From positions 1 through 5,284 of the forward strand of contig JAHJLU010000615.1 of the NCBI GenBank assembly GCA_018821745.1: a DNA stretch of 5,284 bases. The letters run 5' to 3'. This document shows positions 1 to 5,284 of this stretch, one piece after another. The stretch's first letter is position 1; the number at the start of each line of letters is the position of its first letter. The DNA comes from Myxococcota bacterium (GTDB taxonomy: Bacteria > Myxococcota_A > Polyangia > HGW-17). The notes beneath the pieces are model-generated. The model saw only the letters and a program-made list of their open reading frames with translations. It searched no databases and was not told where the DNA came from. The position numbers and the translations under genes are program-made.

Positions 1-1187
1 CCGGTGAGCGAGTCTTCTATCACGGCAAAGCCACCACTGCCGAGGTGGATCTCAGCCTCTTTTTCGAGGCCGGCGGGCCACGGGAGCACATCTACTTCGA
101 TCCGAAAAAGACCCGGGCCGGTATTGTCACCTGTGGTGGCCTGTGCCCCGGGATCAACAATGTTATCATTGCCATCGTCAACGAGTTGGTTGGCTACGGG
201 CTCAAGACCGTCACGGGATTTCAGTACGGCTACGCGGGGATGGTGGCCTCCCAGGGATACGAGACGGTGACCCTGACGCCTGAGTTGGTGGCTGACTGGA
301 ACCTCAAGGGAGGGTCCATGCTGGGTTCCTCCAGGGGTGCCCAGAACACGGGGGAGATGGTCGATGCCCTGGAGCGGCTCTCCATCAATATGCTCTTTAC
401 CATCGGCGGTGACGGAACCCAGCGGGGCGCCGAGGAGATCCATGAAGAGGCCAAGCGCCGCGGCTACCGACTGGCAGTTGTGGGGGTCCCAAAGACCATC
501 GACAACGACATCAACTTCATTTCACGCACCTTTGGGTTCGAGACGGCTGTCTCAAAGGCCACAGAGGCCATACACGCCGCGCTGGTGGAGGCCCAGGGCG
601 CGCCGAGGGGTGTTGGACTGGTGCGGCTCATGGGACGTCATTCAGGGTACATAGCGGCCCACGCCTCCCTGGCCGCGGGCAATGTGGACTGCACCCTTAT
701 CCCCGAGTCTCCTTTCAACATGGCCAATCTTTCGGAGTATGTGAGCTCGGTGCTGGCAAGAAAAGACCACCTGGTCATTGTCGTCGCCGAGGGGGCGGGA
801 CAGGACCTCCTCAACAGTGATTCCTCCCTGCATGATGCTTCGGGGAACTGCAAACTCCTCAACATCGGGACCTATCTGGGCGATGTCCTCAAGGAACACT
901 TCACCGCCGTGGGCAACCCCATCAACCTCAAGTATATTGATCCCTCATACATTATCAGGGCCACTCCCGCCTCTCCCGCCGACGCCATTTTTTGCCGCCG
1001 TCTGGGACAAAACGCCGTCCACGCGGCCATGGCCGGGCGCACAGGCATGGTGGTGGGTATCTGGAGTGATCACTTTACCCATGTTCCCCTGGAGGCTGCT
1101 GTGGGGAACCGCAAGGTCATCGACACCGACGGCTCCCTGTGGGGCTCCGTGCTCCAGATGACCGGTCAGCCCGCCCGCCTCGTCTGA
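1..1187 (+). CDS. 6-phosphofructokinase, 5'-truncated by window edge
   Basis: The enzyme phosphorylates fructose 6-phosphate to fructose 1,6-bisphosphate in cytoplasmic glycolysis. The reading frame is open to the left edge (codons begin at position 3), and the GTG at 45 has no ribosome binding site, so the real start lies upstream. About 394 residues are visible; relatives I remember are roughly 430-450. Visible family motifs are the nucleotide-binding loop GGLCPG (from nt 135), GGDGTQRGA (from 405), PKTIDND with the catalytic aspartates (from 489), MGRHSG (from 630), and YIDPSYIIRA (from 933). The donor-deciding positions are mixed. Gly in GGDG is the ATP-type residue, while Lys in PKTIDND is the type common in pyrophosphate-dependent enzymes. 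That pair, and much of the surrounding sequence, resembles the ATP-using trypanosome and plant enzymes. I infer ATP as donor, but pyrophosphate cannot be excluded. The gene ends 7 bases from the stop of a convergent small gene. Confidence 0.93.
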   Translation, partial: GERVFYHGKATTAEVDLSLFFEAGGPREHIYFDPKKTRAGIVTCGGLCPGINNVIIAIVNELVGYGLKTVTGFQYGYAGMVASQGYETVTLTPELVADWNLKGGSMLGSSRGAQNTGEMVDALERLSINMLFTIGGDGTQRGAEEIHEEAKRRGYRLAVVGVPKTIDNDINFISRTFGFETAVSKATEAIHAALVEAQGAPRGVGLVRLMGRHSGYIAAHASLAAGNVDCTLIPESPFNMANLSEYVSSVLARKDHLVIVVAEGAGQDLLNSDSSLHDASGNCKLLNIGTYLGDVLKEHFTAVGNPINLKYIDPSYIIRATPASPADAIFCRRLGQNAVHAAMAGRTGMVVGIWSDHFTHVPLEAAVGNRKVIDTDGSLWGSVLQMTGQPARLV

Positions 1188-1194
1188 TTACCAG

Positions 1195-1398
1195 TTAATC
1201 TTTTTGCAGGGGTGTGCCTTTCGGGGTGATGACTTTGAGCTCTTTTCGCTGGATCATTTTGAGGATGCGGCGGATCTGCTGCTCCTCTTCCGAGTCGGTG
1301 ATGCCATCTGCGTCCACGTGGTCCATGAACAGACGATACTCTTCCTGGCTCAGCACCCCGTCCGCAACGATCTTGTCGGTTAATTCTTTAATGTTCAT
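1195..1398 (-). CDS. small acidic protein with duplicated ADG(V/I)xxxEE motif, function unknown
   Basis: This is a 67-residue protein that I do not recognise by name. The ATG at 1398 is chosen because GGAGAG (1408-1403) precedes it at 4-6 bases. In-frame ATGs further upstream (1497 and 1461) lack a binding site. The protein has no signal peptide and no membrane segment. Residues 12-20 (ADGVLSQEE) and 30-38 (ADGITDSEE) are a near repeat offset by 18 residues, each followed by a probable amphipathic helix. The second copy sits in D26-x-x-D29-x-D31-G32, which recalls an EF-hand loop but lacks a proper first ligand and has Ile one position early. The C-terminal third is basic (IQRKELK, then PKG). 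The pattern also recalls short TerB-like or SHOCT-like helical modules. The gene converges with phosphofructokinase and diverges from deformylase, so it probably has its own promoter. It is probably real, given the start signal and the motif repeat. Confidence 0.7.
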   Translation of the reverse strand: MNIKELTDKIVADGVLSQEEYRLFMDHVDADGITDSEEEQQIRRILKMIQRKELKVITPKGTPLQKD

Positions 1399-1402
1399 AT
1401 AT

Positions 1403-1408
1403 CTCTCC
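1403..1408 (-). promoter_or_regulatory. ribosome binding site of the 67-residue protein
   Basis: Read on the minus strand, GGAGAG lies 4 bases (GGAG alone 6 bases) before the ATG at 1398. It decides the start, because the 33-codon in-frame upstream extension has no comparable site before its own ATG codons. Confidence 0.65.
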
Positions 1409-1527
1409 ACAATGAATCCACCCAGGGTAACTGGGAGAGCGGATCCTTGAATTTCTTCCATATTGCACCACTTTTTGCCATAAATCAATCGTTGCATGAG
1501 AGTGACAAGTTTGCTACTGATCTATTT

Positions 1528-1533
1528 GGAGGG
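1528..1533 (+). promoter_or_regulatory. ribosome binding site of the exported-type deformylase
   Basis: GGAGGG lies 3 bases before the ATG at 1537 (GGAGG at 4). It is the strongest such site near this gene. It fixes the start so that the Tat-type signal is part of the product. The frame also opens upstream, to a TTG at 1447, but that longer reading would put 30 hydrophilic residues ahead of the signal. Confidence 0.75.
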
Positions 1534-1536
1534 CAT

Positions 1537-2244
1537 ATGCGTAATTGCGAGTTAAACCGCCGTAACTTCATTAAATATTTCGGTGCTGCTTCCCTGGCCG
1601 GGCTTGCGGTCGCCTGTACGGGAGGGGCCCGGCGGGTTGATTTCACCACCGCCGAGAAGCGCATCATGGCGCTCGGGAAGACCCTGACCATTGTGACCTT
1701 CAAACCCTCGGTCTCCGACAGCCGCTCCGTGCTGCGCAAGAAGGTCGCCCTTGCGGGGAAGATTCAGCAGCGCAGCCTCAATCGCCTCGACGCCCTCATG
1801 CGTGCGACCCTCAAATCATCGGGGGGTGTGGGCCTCGCCGCTCCCCAGGTTGGCCTCGGCCGCGCAATTTTTCTGGTAGAGCTTCAGTCAGCGCCCAAAA
1901 AAGTGCTCACGTGCATTGATCCCGTAATAAGGAGCCGTTCAAGAGAGATGGTGGATGGCTACGAAGGGTGCCTGAGTATCCCGGGAGTGGGCGGTCTGGT
2001 CTCCCGACACGACGCCATCACCGTGGAATATACCACCCTCGCGGGGGCGCGGGTCCGGTATGACTCCAAGGGCTGGGAGGCCCGCATTTTCCAGCACGAA
2101 TACGACCACCTGGAGGGGATCCTCTATATTGATCGTCTCAAGGGTCCCCTGCTGCCCTACGATGAAATCCGCCGCCTCCGCAAGGCTGAAAAGGCCGGGA
2201 AAGTAGCAGTTGTTGAGTCTTCCCTCCCCTACGCCCTCATGTAA
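1537..2244 (+). CDS. polypeptide deformylase with Tat/lipoprotein-type signal
   Basis: Deformylases are metal hydrolases that remove the formyl group from N-formyl-methionine. The 235-residue product has all three family motifs intact: GVGLAAPQ (residues 97-104), EGCLS (143-147, metal ligand Cys145) and HEYDH (187-191, ligands His187 and His191, catalytic Glu188). It should therefore be active. The domain starts near residue 49. Ahead of it is a twin-arginine motif (NRRNFIK, 7-13), a hydrophobic stretch (about 14-26) and LAVAC with Cys27. Cys27 could be lipidated, although Ala at the -3 position is less usual than Leu; AVA could instead be a signal peptidase I site. Thr at +2 would not retain a lipoprotein in the inner membrane. 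If exported, it would act in the periplasm or on a membrane face. The Tat route, which carries folded metalloproteins, suits such an enzyme. No fmt, the usual def partner, is visible. Function as a deformylase is likely; location and substrate are inference. Confidence 0.93.
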   Translation: MRNCELNRRNFIKYFGAASLAGLAVACTGGARRVDFTTAEKRIMALGKTLTIVTFKPSVSDSRSVLRKKVALAGKIQQRSLNRLDALMRATLKSSGGVGLAAPQVGLGRAIFLVELQSAPKKVLTCIDPVIRSRSREMVDGYEGCLSIPGVGGLVSRHDAITVEYTTLAGARVRYDSKGWEARIFQHEYDHLEGILYIDRLKGPLLPYDEIRRLRKAEKAGKVAVVESSLPYALM

Positions 2245-2327
2245 CAATATTGCAGCACCGGGGGTTTGCGATTCCCTGTGATCAGCCATGGATGACAATT
2301 TATGAGAAAACAAGGGGATGGTGCTGG
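2245..2327. other. convergent gap between deformylase and aminotransferase genes
   Basis: The 83-base spacer lies between two gene ends that face each other. I see no GC-rich hairpin followed by a T-run on either strand. It does hold a 7-base inverted repeat, CAGCACC (2253-2259) and GGTGCTG (2320-2326), with a 60-base loop, and a small palindrome CAATATTG (2245-2252) directly after the deformylase stop codon. Termination may be Rho-dependent or use a weak structure. Confidence 0.4.
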
Positions 2328-3539
2328 CTACATGTTCTCGCGGATAACCTGAGCCAGGCGCTTGACGCCCTCTTTGATGGTCTCTTTATCCACATAGGAG
2401 AAGTTGATGCGCAGCTTGTTGTGCCCGGCGTCGTTGGCGTAGAAGGCGCTGCCGATAACATAGGCGACGTTCTTCTCGATGGCTTTCATGAAAAGTTTCT
2501 CGCTGTCCATGTGCTCGGGCAACGTCATGAAGAGGAAGAGACCCCCCTGGGGTTTGACCCAGGAGACGCCCTCGGGCATGTATTTCTCGAAGGCCTCGAT
2601 CATGACATCCCGTTTCTCACGATACTTGGCAACGGTGCTCTTGAGCAGGTCGCCCATGAGCTCCTTCTCCAGGTATCTGGCGGCGAGGCGCTGGGTGAAG
2701 GGAGAGGTGCACAGATCGGCAGCCTGCTTGGCCATGACGATCTTGTCGATGATTTTTTTATCGGCGATAACCCAACCGATGCGTAGCCCGGGGCAGAGGA
2801 TTTTGGAGAAGGTCCCGATGGTGATGACCTGCCCCGTGTTGTCCAGCGCGAAGAATGTTTTCTGGTGTTCGCCTTCAAAGCGGATTTCACGGTAGGGGCT
2901 GTCCTCGAGGATGAGGACGTCGTATTTTTTGGCCAACTCCAGCACTTTGATGCGTCGCGACTCGGGCATGGTGATACCCGTGGGGTTCTGGAAGTCTGGG
3001 ATAATATATATGAATTTAGGTTTTTCCCCGGCCGCCTTCATCTCCTCGAGGGCTTTCTCCAGTTTAACGGGATCCATGCCCTCGTCGTCGAGGTCGATGC
3101 CCACCATATCGGCACCATATGTGCGGAAAGCAGCGAGGCCACCCAGGTAAGAGGGGGCACCCACGATGATTTTATCCCCGGGATCGATGAAGATCTTGCC
3201 GATGAGATCGAGGGCCTGCTGGGAGGCGGTCACGATGACCAGGTTGTCGATGGTGATATCCATGCCCTCGATGGGGCGATACTGGTTCTCTACCAGCCGT
3301 TTGCGCAGAATAAGATCCCCCTCGGTGGTGCCATACTGGAGGACAAAGTTCGACTCCTTATCCATCATCTCAATAAGAACATCTTTGAGATCCTCCTTGG
3401 GGAAGGTATCGGGAGCGGGGAGCCCACCGGCAAAGGAGATAACCTCCGGGCTGGCAGTGAGTTTGAGGAGTTCTCTGATAACAGAACGCTTCAGCCTTTT
3501 TGAACTTTGAGACCAGATGTTTTCGAGATCGGATACCAT
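2328..3539 (-). CDS. PLP-dependent aminotransferase, LysN / 2-aminoadipate aminotransferase-like
   Basis: This is a 403-residue fold-type I aminotransferase that would transfer an amino group between an amino acid and a 2-oxo acid in the cytoplasm. Active-site residues can be read directly: FAGGLP near the N-terminus (36-41, typical of the LysN/kynurenine-aminotransferase II branch), QNPTG (184-188, Asn185), EDSPY (212-216, Asp213 to the pyridine nitrogen, Tyr216 to the PLP oxygen), TFSK (243-246, Schiff-base Lys246), LRIGW (Arg253, PLP phosphate) and LRINF (Arg377, substrate carboxylate). Length is normal for the family. ATG at 3539 is preferred over the upstream codon at 3566 because GGAGG precedes it by 5 bases. 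The branch includes 2-aminoadipate, aromatic, branched-chain and kynurenine aminotransferases, so the substrate cannot be named from sequence. It lies 213 bases downstream of another aminotransferase gene on the same strand and may have its own promoter in that gap. Confidence 0.93.
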   Translation of the reverse strand: MVSDLENIWSQSSKRLKRSVIRELLKLTASPEVISFAGGLPAPDTFPKEDLKDVLIEMMDKESNFVLQYGTTEGDLILRKRLVENQYRPIEGMDITIDNLVIVTASQQALDLIGKIFIDPGDKIIVGAPSYLGGLAAFRTYGADMVGIDLDDEGMDPVKLEKALEEMKAAGEKPKFIYIIPDFQNPTGITMPESRRIKVLELAKKYDVLILEDSPYREIRFEGEHQKTFFALDNTGQVITIGTFSKILCPGLRIGWVIADKKIIDKIVMAKQAADLCTSPFTQRLAARYLEKELMGDLLKSTVAKYREKRDVMIEAFEKYMPEGVSWVKPQGGLFLFMTLPEHMDSEKLFMKAIEKNVAYVIGSAFYANDAGHNKLRINFSYVDKETIKEGVKRLAQVIRENM

Positions 3540-3544
3540 GCCTG

Positions 3545-3549
3545 CCTCC
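3545..3549 (-). promoter_or_regulatory. ribosome binding site of the LysN-like aminotransferase
   Basis: GGAGG on the minus strand lies 5 bases before ATG 3539. It selects this start over an in-frame codon nine residues upstream at 3566. Confidence 0.75.
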
Positions 3550-3612
3550 AGAAACACCGTAACCACAGGGGAACGGGGTTTGAGAAAAGAGTTCCAAACA
3601 GCTTCAGGGCCG

Positions 3613-3642
3613 ACAATAACCTCATTTTTCTTGCTTTGTCCA
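3613..3642 (-). promoter_or_regulatory. possible sigma-70-type promoter for the LysN-like aminotransferase
   Basis: On the minus strand TGGACA (3642-3637, 5 of 6 consensus bases) and TATTGT (3618-3613, 4 of 6) are separated by 18 bases. Transcription from here would leave a leader of roughly 65-70 bases before the ATG at 3539. The 213-base gap to the upstream gene makes an internal promoter plausible. The match is modest and found by eye. Confidence 0.3.
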
Positions 3643-3710
3643 CAGGGAAAAAGAATCGAATCTAAATGAAAAACAGCTCACAGTGCTACGTCTGGCTGAT
3701 GTGGGGAAGG

Positions 3711-3742
3711 AAAAAAGCGAAAAATCTTGGTGCCAAAGGGCA
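3711..3742 (-). terminator. weak possible terminator after the upstream aminotransferase
   Basis: Just after the stop codon, minus strand, a short hairpin TGCC-CTTT-GGCA (3742-3731) is followed within a few bases by two T-rich runs separated by CGC (to 3711). The stem is only four pairs and the T-runs do not directly abut it, so this may be a weak or leaky terminator, or chance. If it works, it would separate the two aminotransferase genes into different transcripts. Confidence 0.25.
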
Positions 3743-3752
3743 GGGCAGGGGA

Positions 3753-5284
3753 TCAGAACATGGACTCGGTGAACCCCTCGCGTGACTTGACCTTGAGGGC
3801 AAGCTCGATGGTTTTTTGGAGGTTTGCCACAAAATGTGGATCATTCTCCTTGCTCACGAGACCGCTGATCCGAATGAACCCATTGGTGGCGATGATCCCG
3901 CAGTTGCATTTGAGCCCGGCGCGGTGCAGATCCATGGCCGTAATTCCCTTGGCCTTCAAGTCATCGGAGAGCTGGTAGGTAACGAAGAAACCGCCGTAAC
4001 TGTCCTTCTCTGCGTCCCCCGTGATACGCAACAGTTCCTTTATCGAGGAGATCGCCTCAATGGTGTCTTTCACCGAAGTTTCCACGTAGGCAATGAGTTT
4101 ATCCTCCTCCTGGAAAAACCGCTGGTTGAGCACAATATTGGCTGGTTTACGCAGTGCGATAAGGGGATCATTGGTGAGCGCGCGGCCCAGGAGGTACTGG
4201 TTGAGGGCACAGGAGAAGGAGAAGGACCCCCTCATGTAACCGGCCAGCAGGTTGCTCTCCATGAGCCGGATGCCTTCGTCAGAAATCTCTTCGGGGGTGA
4301 GGATAATCAGATCGGAGTGCCGCATGCCGTACATGCCGTCGCGCTTGGTGCCGTTGATGGCCACGAAGGTGATGATGTTGCGGTTGAAGCCGGGCTGCAT
4401 GTAGTAACTGAAGGGGACACTGATTGCGTCTTCTCCGCGGACAAAGGGGTAGTAAGGTTCATCGCAGATGATGATCACCTGGAAATCGCTGGTCGCCACG
4501 TCCTGGATGATCTCCACAATGGCCTTGGCCTCTTCACGGGTGGGGACCACCCCCGTGGGGTTGTGGGGGAAGTTGAAATACACCGCCGCCTTGTGGTGCC
4601 CGCGGCTTTTGATGCTCGTGAGGGCCCGGGTCAACTCCTCGGGGTTGATGCGGCCGTCTATGTCGATGTAGTCGCACACTTCCTTGATGGATTTGTTGTG
4701 GGAGATCTTGAGGTTTACGTTGCCCCAGAAGGTTCGGGGCATGATGAGGATGCACTCCTCTCCCACGGCCATCTCCAGCGCTATGGTGAGGGCCACGGTG
4801 CCGCCGTAGGTGGGAATGGGCCGGATGCGAAGGGCTTTTTTCATTTGGGAGAGAGCGTACTCATCGTTACGACCATCACGCAGATAGCGCCGGTATGCGA
4901 TGTTCCGGTACCATGGTGCCCCGAGGCCGTTGTTGTAGTTGAAGACGCTGTCCCGGAGTTTCACCCATTGTTCCATATTAACGTTTTCAGGGCGGAGCAT
5001 GTCAAAAATTTTCTGAAACTCGGGATTCATGAGCACATTGGAGTCGTAGGTCTTGGCCACCCCGATGCCCGCGTTGAACTCTTTGGCCACGTGGGAGGCG
5101 ATGGCCACGGCCTGGGAGGGGATGCCGTTGGCCGGGAACGCCGTGTAGAAAGCGGTTGTGCCGCCGATAATCTTCATGAGCTCAGGATAGTGTTGGTCAA
5201 GGCCTTCGTGGAGGGTTCGGGCGTTGTCCGAGAGGAAGGCGTCGGGGACGAGCTTCTGGAGGATTCCCAAACGTGTGTGGGGAG
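3753..5284 (-). CDS. large class I/II PLP-dependent aminotransferase, 5' end outside window
   Basis: This is a fold-type I aminotransferase-like enzyme with at least 505 residues visible. The frame stays open to the right edge. The first possible start inside it (TTG at 5270) has no ribosome binding site, so the true start is probably outside. Numbering from that TTG: the cofactor loop GGTVALTIAL (156-165), NFPHNPTG (233-240, Asn237), CDEPYY (269-274, Asp270 and Tyr273), NGTKRDGMYGMR (306-317, presumed Schiff-base Lys309 and phosphate-binding Arg317) and FIRISG (465-470, substrate-carboxylate Arg467). It is about 100 residues longer than typical aspartate-type enzymes, mostly at the N-terminus. 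That part carries GIPSQAVAIASHVAKEFNAG (49-68), a pattern I recall from a little-studied aminotransferase branch in anaerobic bacteria. The spacing and substrate-side sequence do not match aspartate 4-decarboxylase. An aminotransferase role is well supported; the substrate is unknown. The next gene on the strand is a second aminotransferase. Confidence 0.9.
   Translation of the reverse strand, partial: PHTRLGILQKLVPDAFLSDNARTLHEGLDQHYPELMKIIGGTTAFYTAFPANGIPSQAVAIASHVAKEFNAGIGVAKTYDSNVLMNPEFQKIFDMLRPENVNMEQWVKLRDSVFNYNNGLGAPWYRNIAYRRYLRDGRNDEYALSQMKKALRIRPIPTYGGTVALTIALEMAVGEECILIMPRTFWGNVNLKISHNKSIKEVCDYIDIDGRINPEELTRALTSIKSRGHHKAAVYFNFPHNPTGVVPTREEAKAIVEIIQDVATSDFQVIIICDEPYYPFVRGEDAISVPFSYYMQPGFNRNIITFVAINGTKRDGMYGMRHSDLIILTPEEISDEGIRLMESNLLAGYMRGSFSFSCALNQYLLGRALTNDPLIALRKPANIVLNQRFFQEEDKLIAYVETSVKDTIEAISSIKELLRITGDAEKDSYGGFFVTYQLSDDLKAKGITAMDLHRAGLKCNCGIIATNGFIRISGLVSKENDPHFVANLQKTIELALKVKSREGFTESMF

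Larger units (their letters stand above)
1399..1536. promoter_or_regulatory. divergent intergenic region, probably carrying two promoters
   Basis: This 138-base gap is AT-rich compared with the flanking genes and separates two genes that start away from each other, so it should hold promoters for both. On the minus strand a weak candidate is TTGATT (1488-1483), a 17-base spacer, then CAATAT (1465-1460), each hexamer only partly matching the sigma-70 consensus. On the plus strand TTGCAT (1492-1497) and TACTGA (1515-1520) are 17 bases apart, but the second is a poor -10. A short dyad CCCAG/CTGGG (1421-1425 and 1431-1435, 5-base loop) lies in the leader of the minus-strand gene and could be an operator half or chance. 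The assignment as a promoter region rests mostly on gene geometry. Confidence 0.4.

Noticed and set aside
1399..1497. Upstream 33-codon extension of the small minus-strand gene to ATG 1497
   Set aside because: There is no ribosome binding site at ATG 1497 or ATG 1461. The extension runs through the probable promoter region, and the GGAGAG site favours ATG 1398.
1447..1536. Longer deformylase start at TTG 1447
   Set aside because: It would place 30 hydrophilic residues ahead of a clear Tat signal, and it lacks a ribosome binding site, whereas ATG 1537 has GGAGGG directly before it.
2250..2786. 178-codon plus-strand frame overlapping the aminotransferase 3' end
   Set aside because: It is antisense to the real gene, has no family resemblance, and its acidic/hydrophobic composition is typical of a mirrored coding strand.
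2865..3503. 212-codon open frame on the plus strand opposite the LysN-like aminotransferase
   Set aside because: It is fully antisense to a gene with every active-site motif. Its translation shows no recognisable family and it has no convincing ribosome binding site. Such frames arise easily opposite GC-rich codons.
3540..3566. Nine-residue N-terminal extension of the LysN-like aminotransferase
   Set aside because: GGAGG at 3549-3545 lies inside this extension, at ideal distance from ATG 3539.
3753..5284. Aspartate 4-decarboxylase as the identity of the long aminotransferase
   Set aside because: The total length is similar, but the motif context around the Asn and Lys active-site residues does not look like that family as I remember it. 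A generic aminotransferase call is safer.
1..5284. Defence island, mobile element, CRISPR array or novel multi-gene system
   Set aside because: I saw no transposase, integrase, repeat array, tRNA or phage-like gene. The genes are metabolic and housekeeping types in mixed orientation, with no operon-like cluster of unknown genes.

Overview
The window looks like a stretch of ordinary bacterial chromosome, visibly GC-rich inside genes and more AT-rich in the gaps. It holds five protein genes and no RNA genes, insertion sequences, CRISPR repeats or phage genes that I can see. The organism is probably Gram-negative and anaerobic-type. The reasons are a twin-arginine/lipoprotein-type signal on one protein, clear AGGAGG-like ribosome binding sites, and a phosphofructokinase of the branch shared by spirochaetes, some Desulfobacterota-like bacteria, plants and trypanosomes. 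The taxonomic guess is weak and rests on memory of families, not on a search.

Layout. Positions 1-1187 (+) carry the 3' part of a 6-phosphofructokinase gene whose start lies outside the window. Seven bases after it, on the opposite strand, ends a small gene (1195-1398, -) for a 67-residue acidic protein with a duplicated ADG(V/I)xxxEE motif. A 138-base divergent gap (1399-1536) separates that gene from a polypeptide deformylase gene (1537-2244, +). This deformylase carries an N-terminal Tat signal ending in a lipobox-like cysteine. A short convergent gap (2245-2327) follows. Then come two genes on the minus strand, both for fold-type I PLP aminotransferases: a LysN/2-aminoadipate-aminotransferase-like enzyme (2328-3539) and, upstream of it, a longer and poorly characterised class I/II aminotransferase (3753-5284). 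The longer one is open at the right edge. A 213-base gap between the two aminotransferases holds possible terminator and promoter signals.

How they fit together. Glycolysis (phosphofructokinase), amino-acid transamination and N-formyl removal are housekeeping themes, and I see no evidence that the five genes form one pathway. The strand arrangement gives at least three transcription units: pfk rightward, the small gene leftward, and deformylase rightward. The two aminotransferases run leftward, either together or separately. The most unusual element is the deformylase. All of its catalytic motifs are intact, yet a well-placed ribosome binding site puts translation at a start that adds an export signal. 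That is unexpected for an enzyme that normally acts on nascent chains in the cytoplasm.
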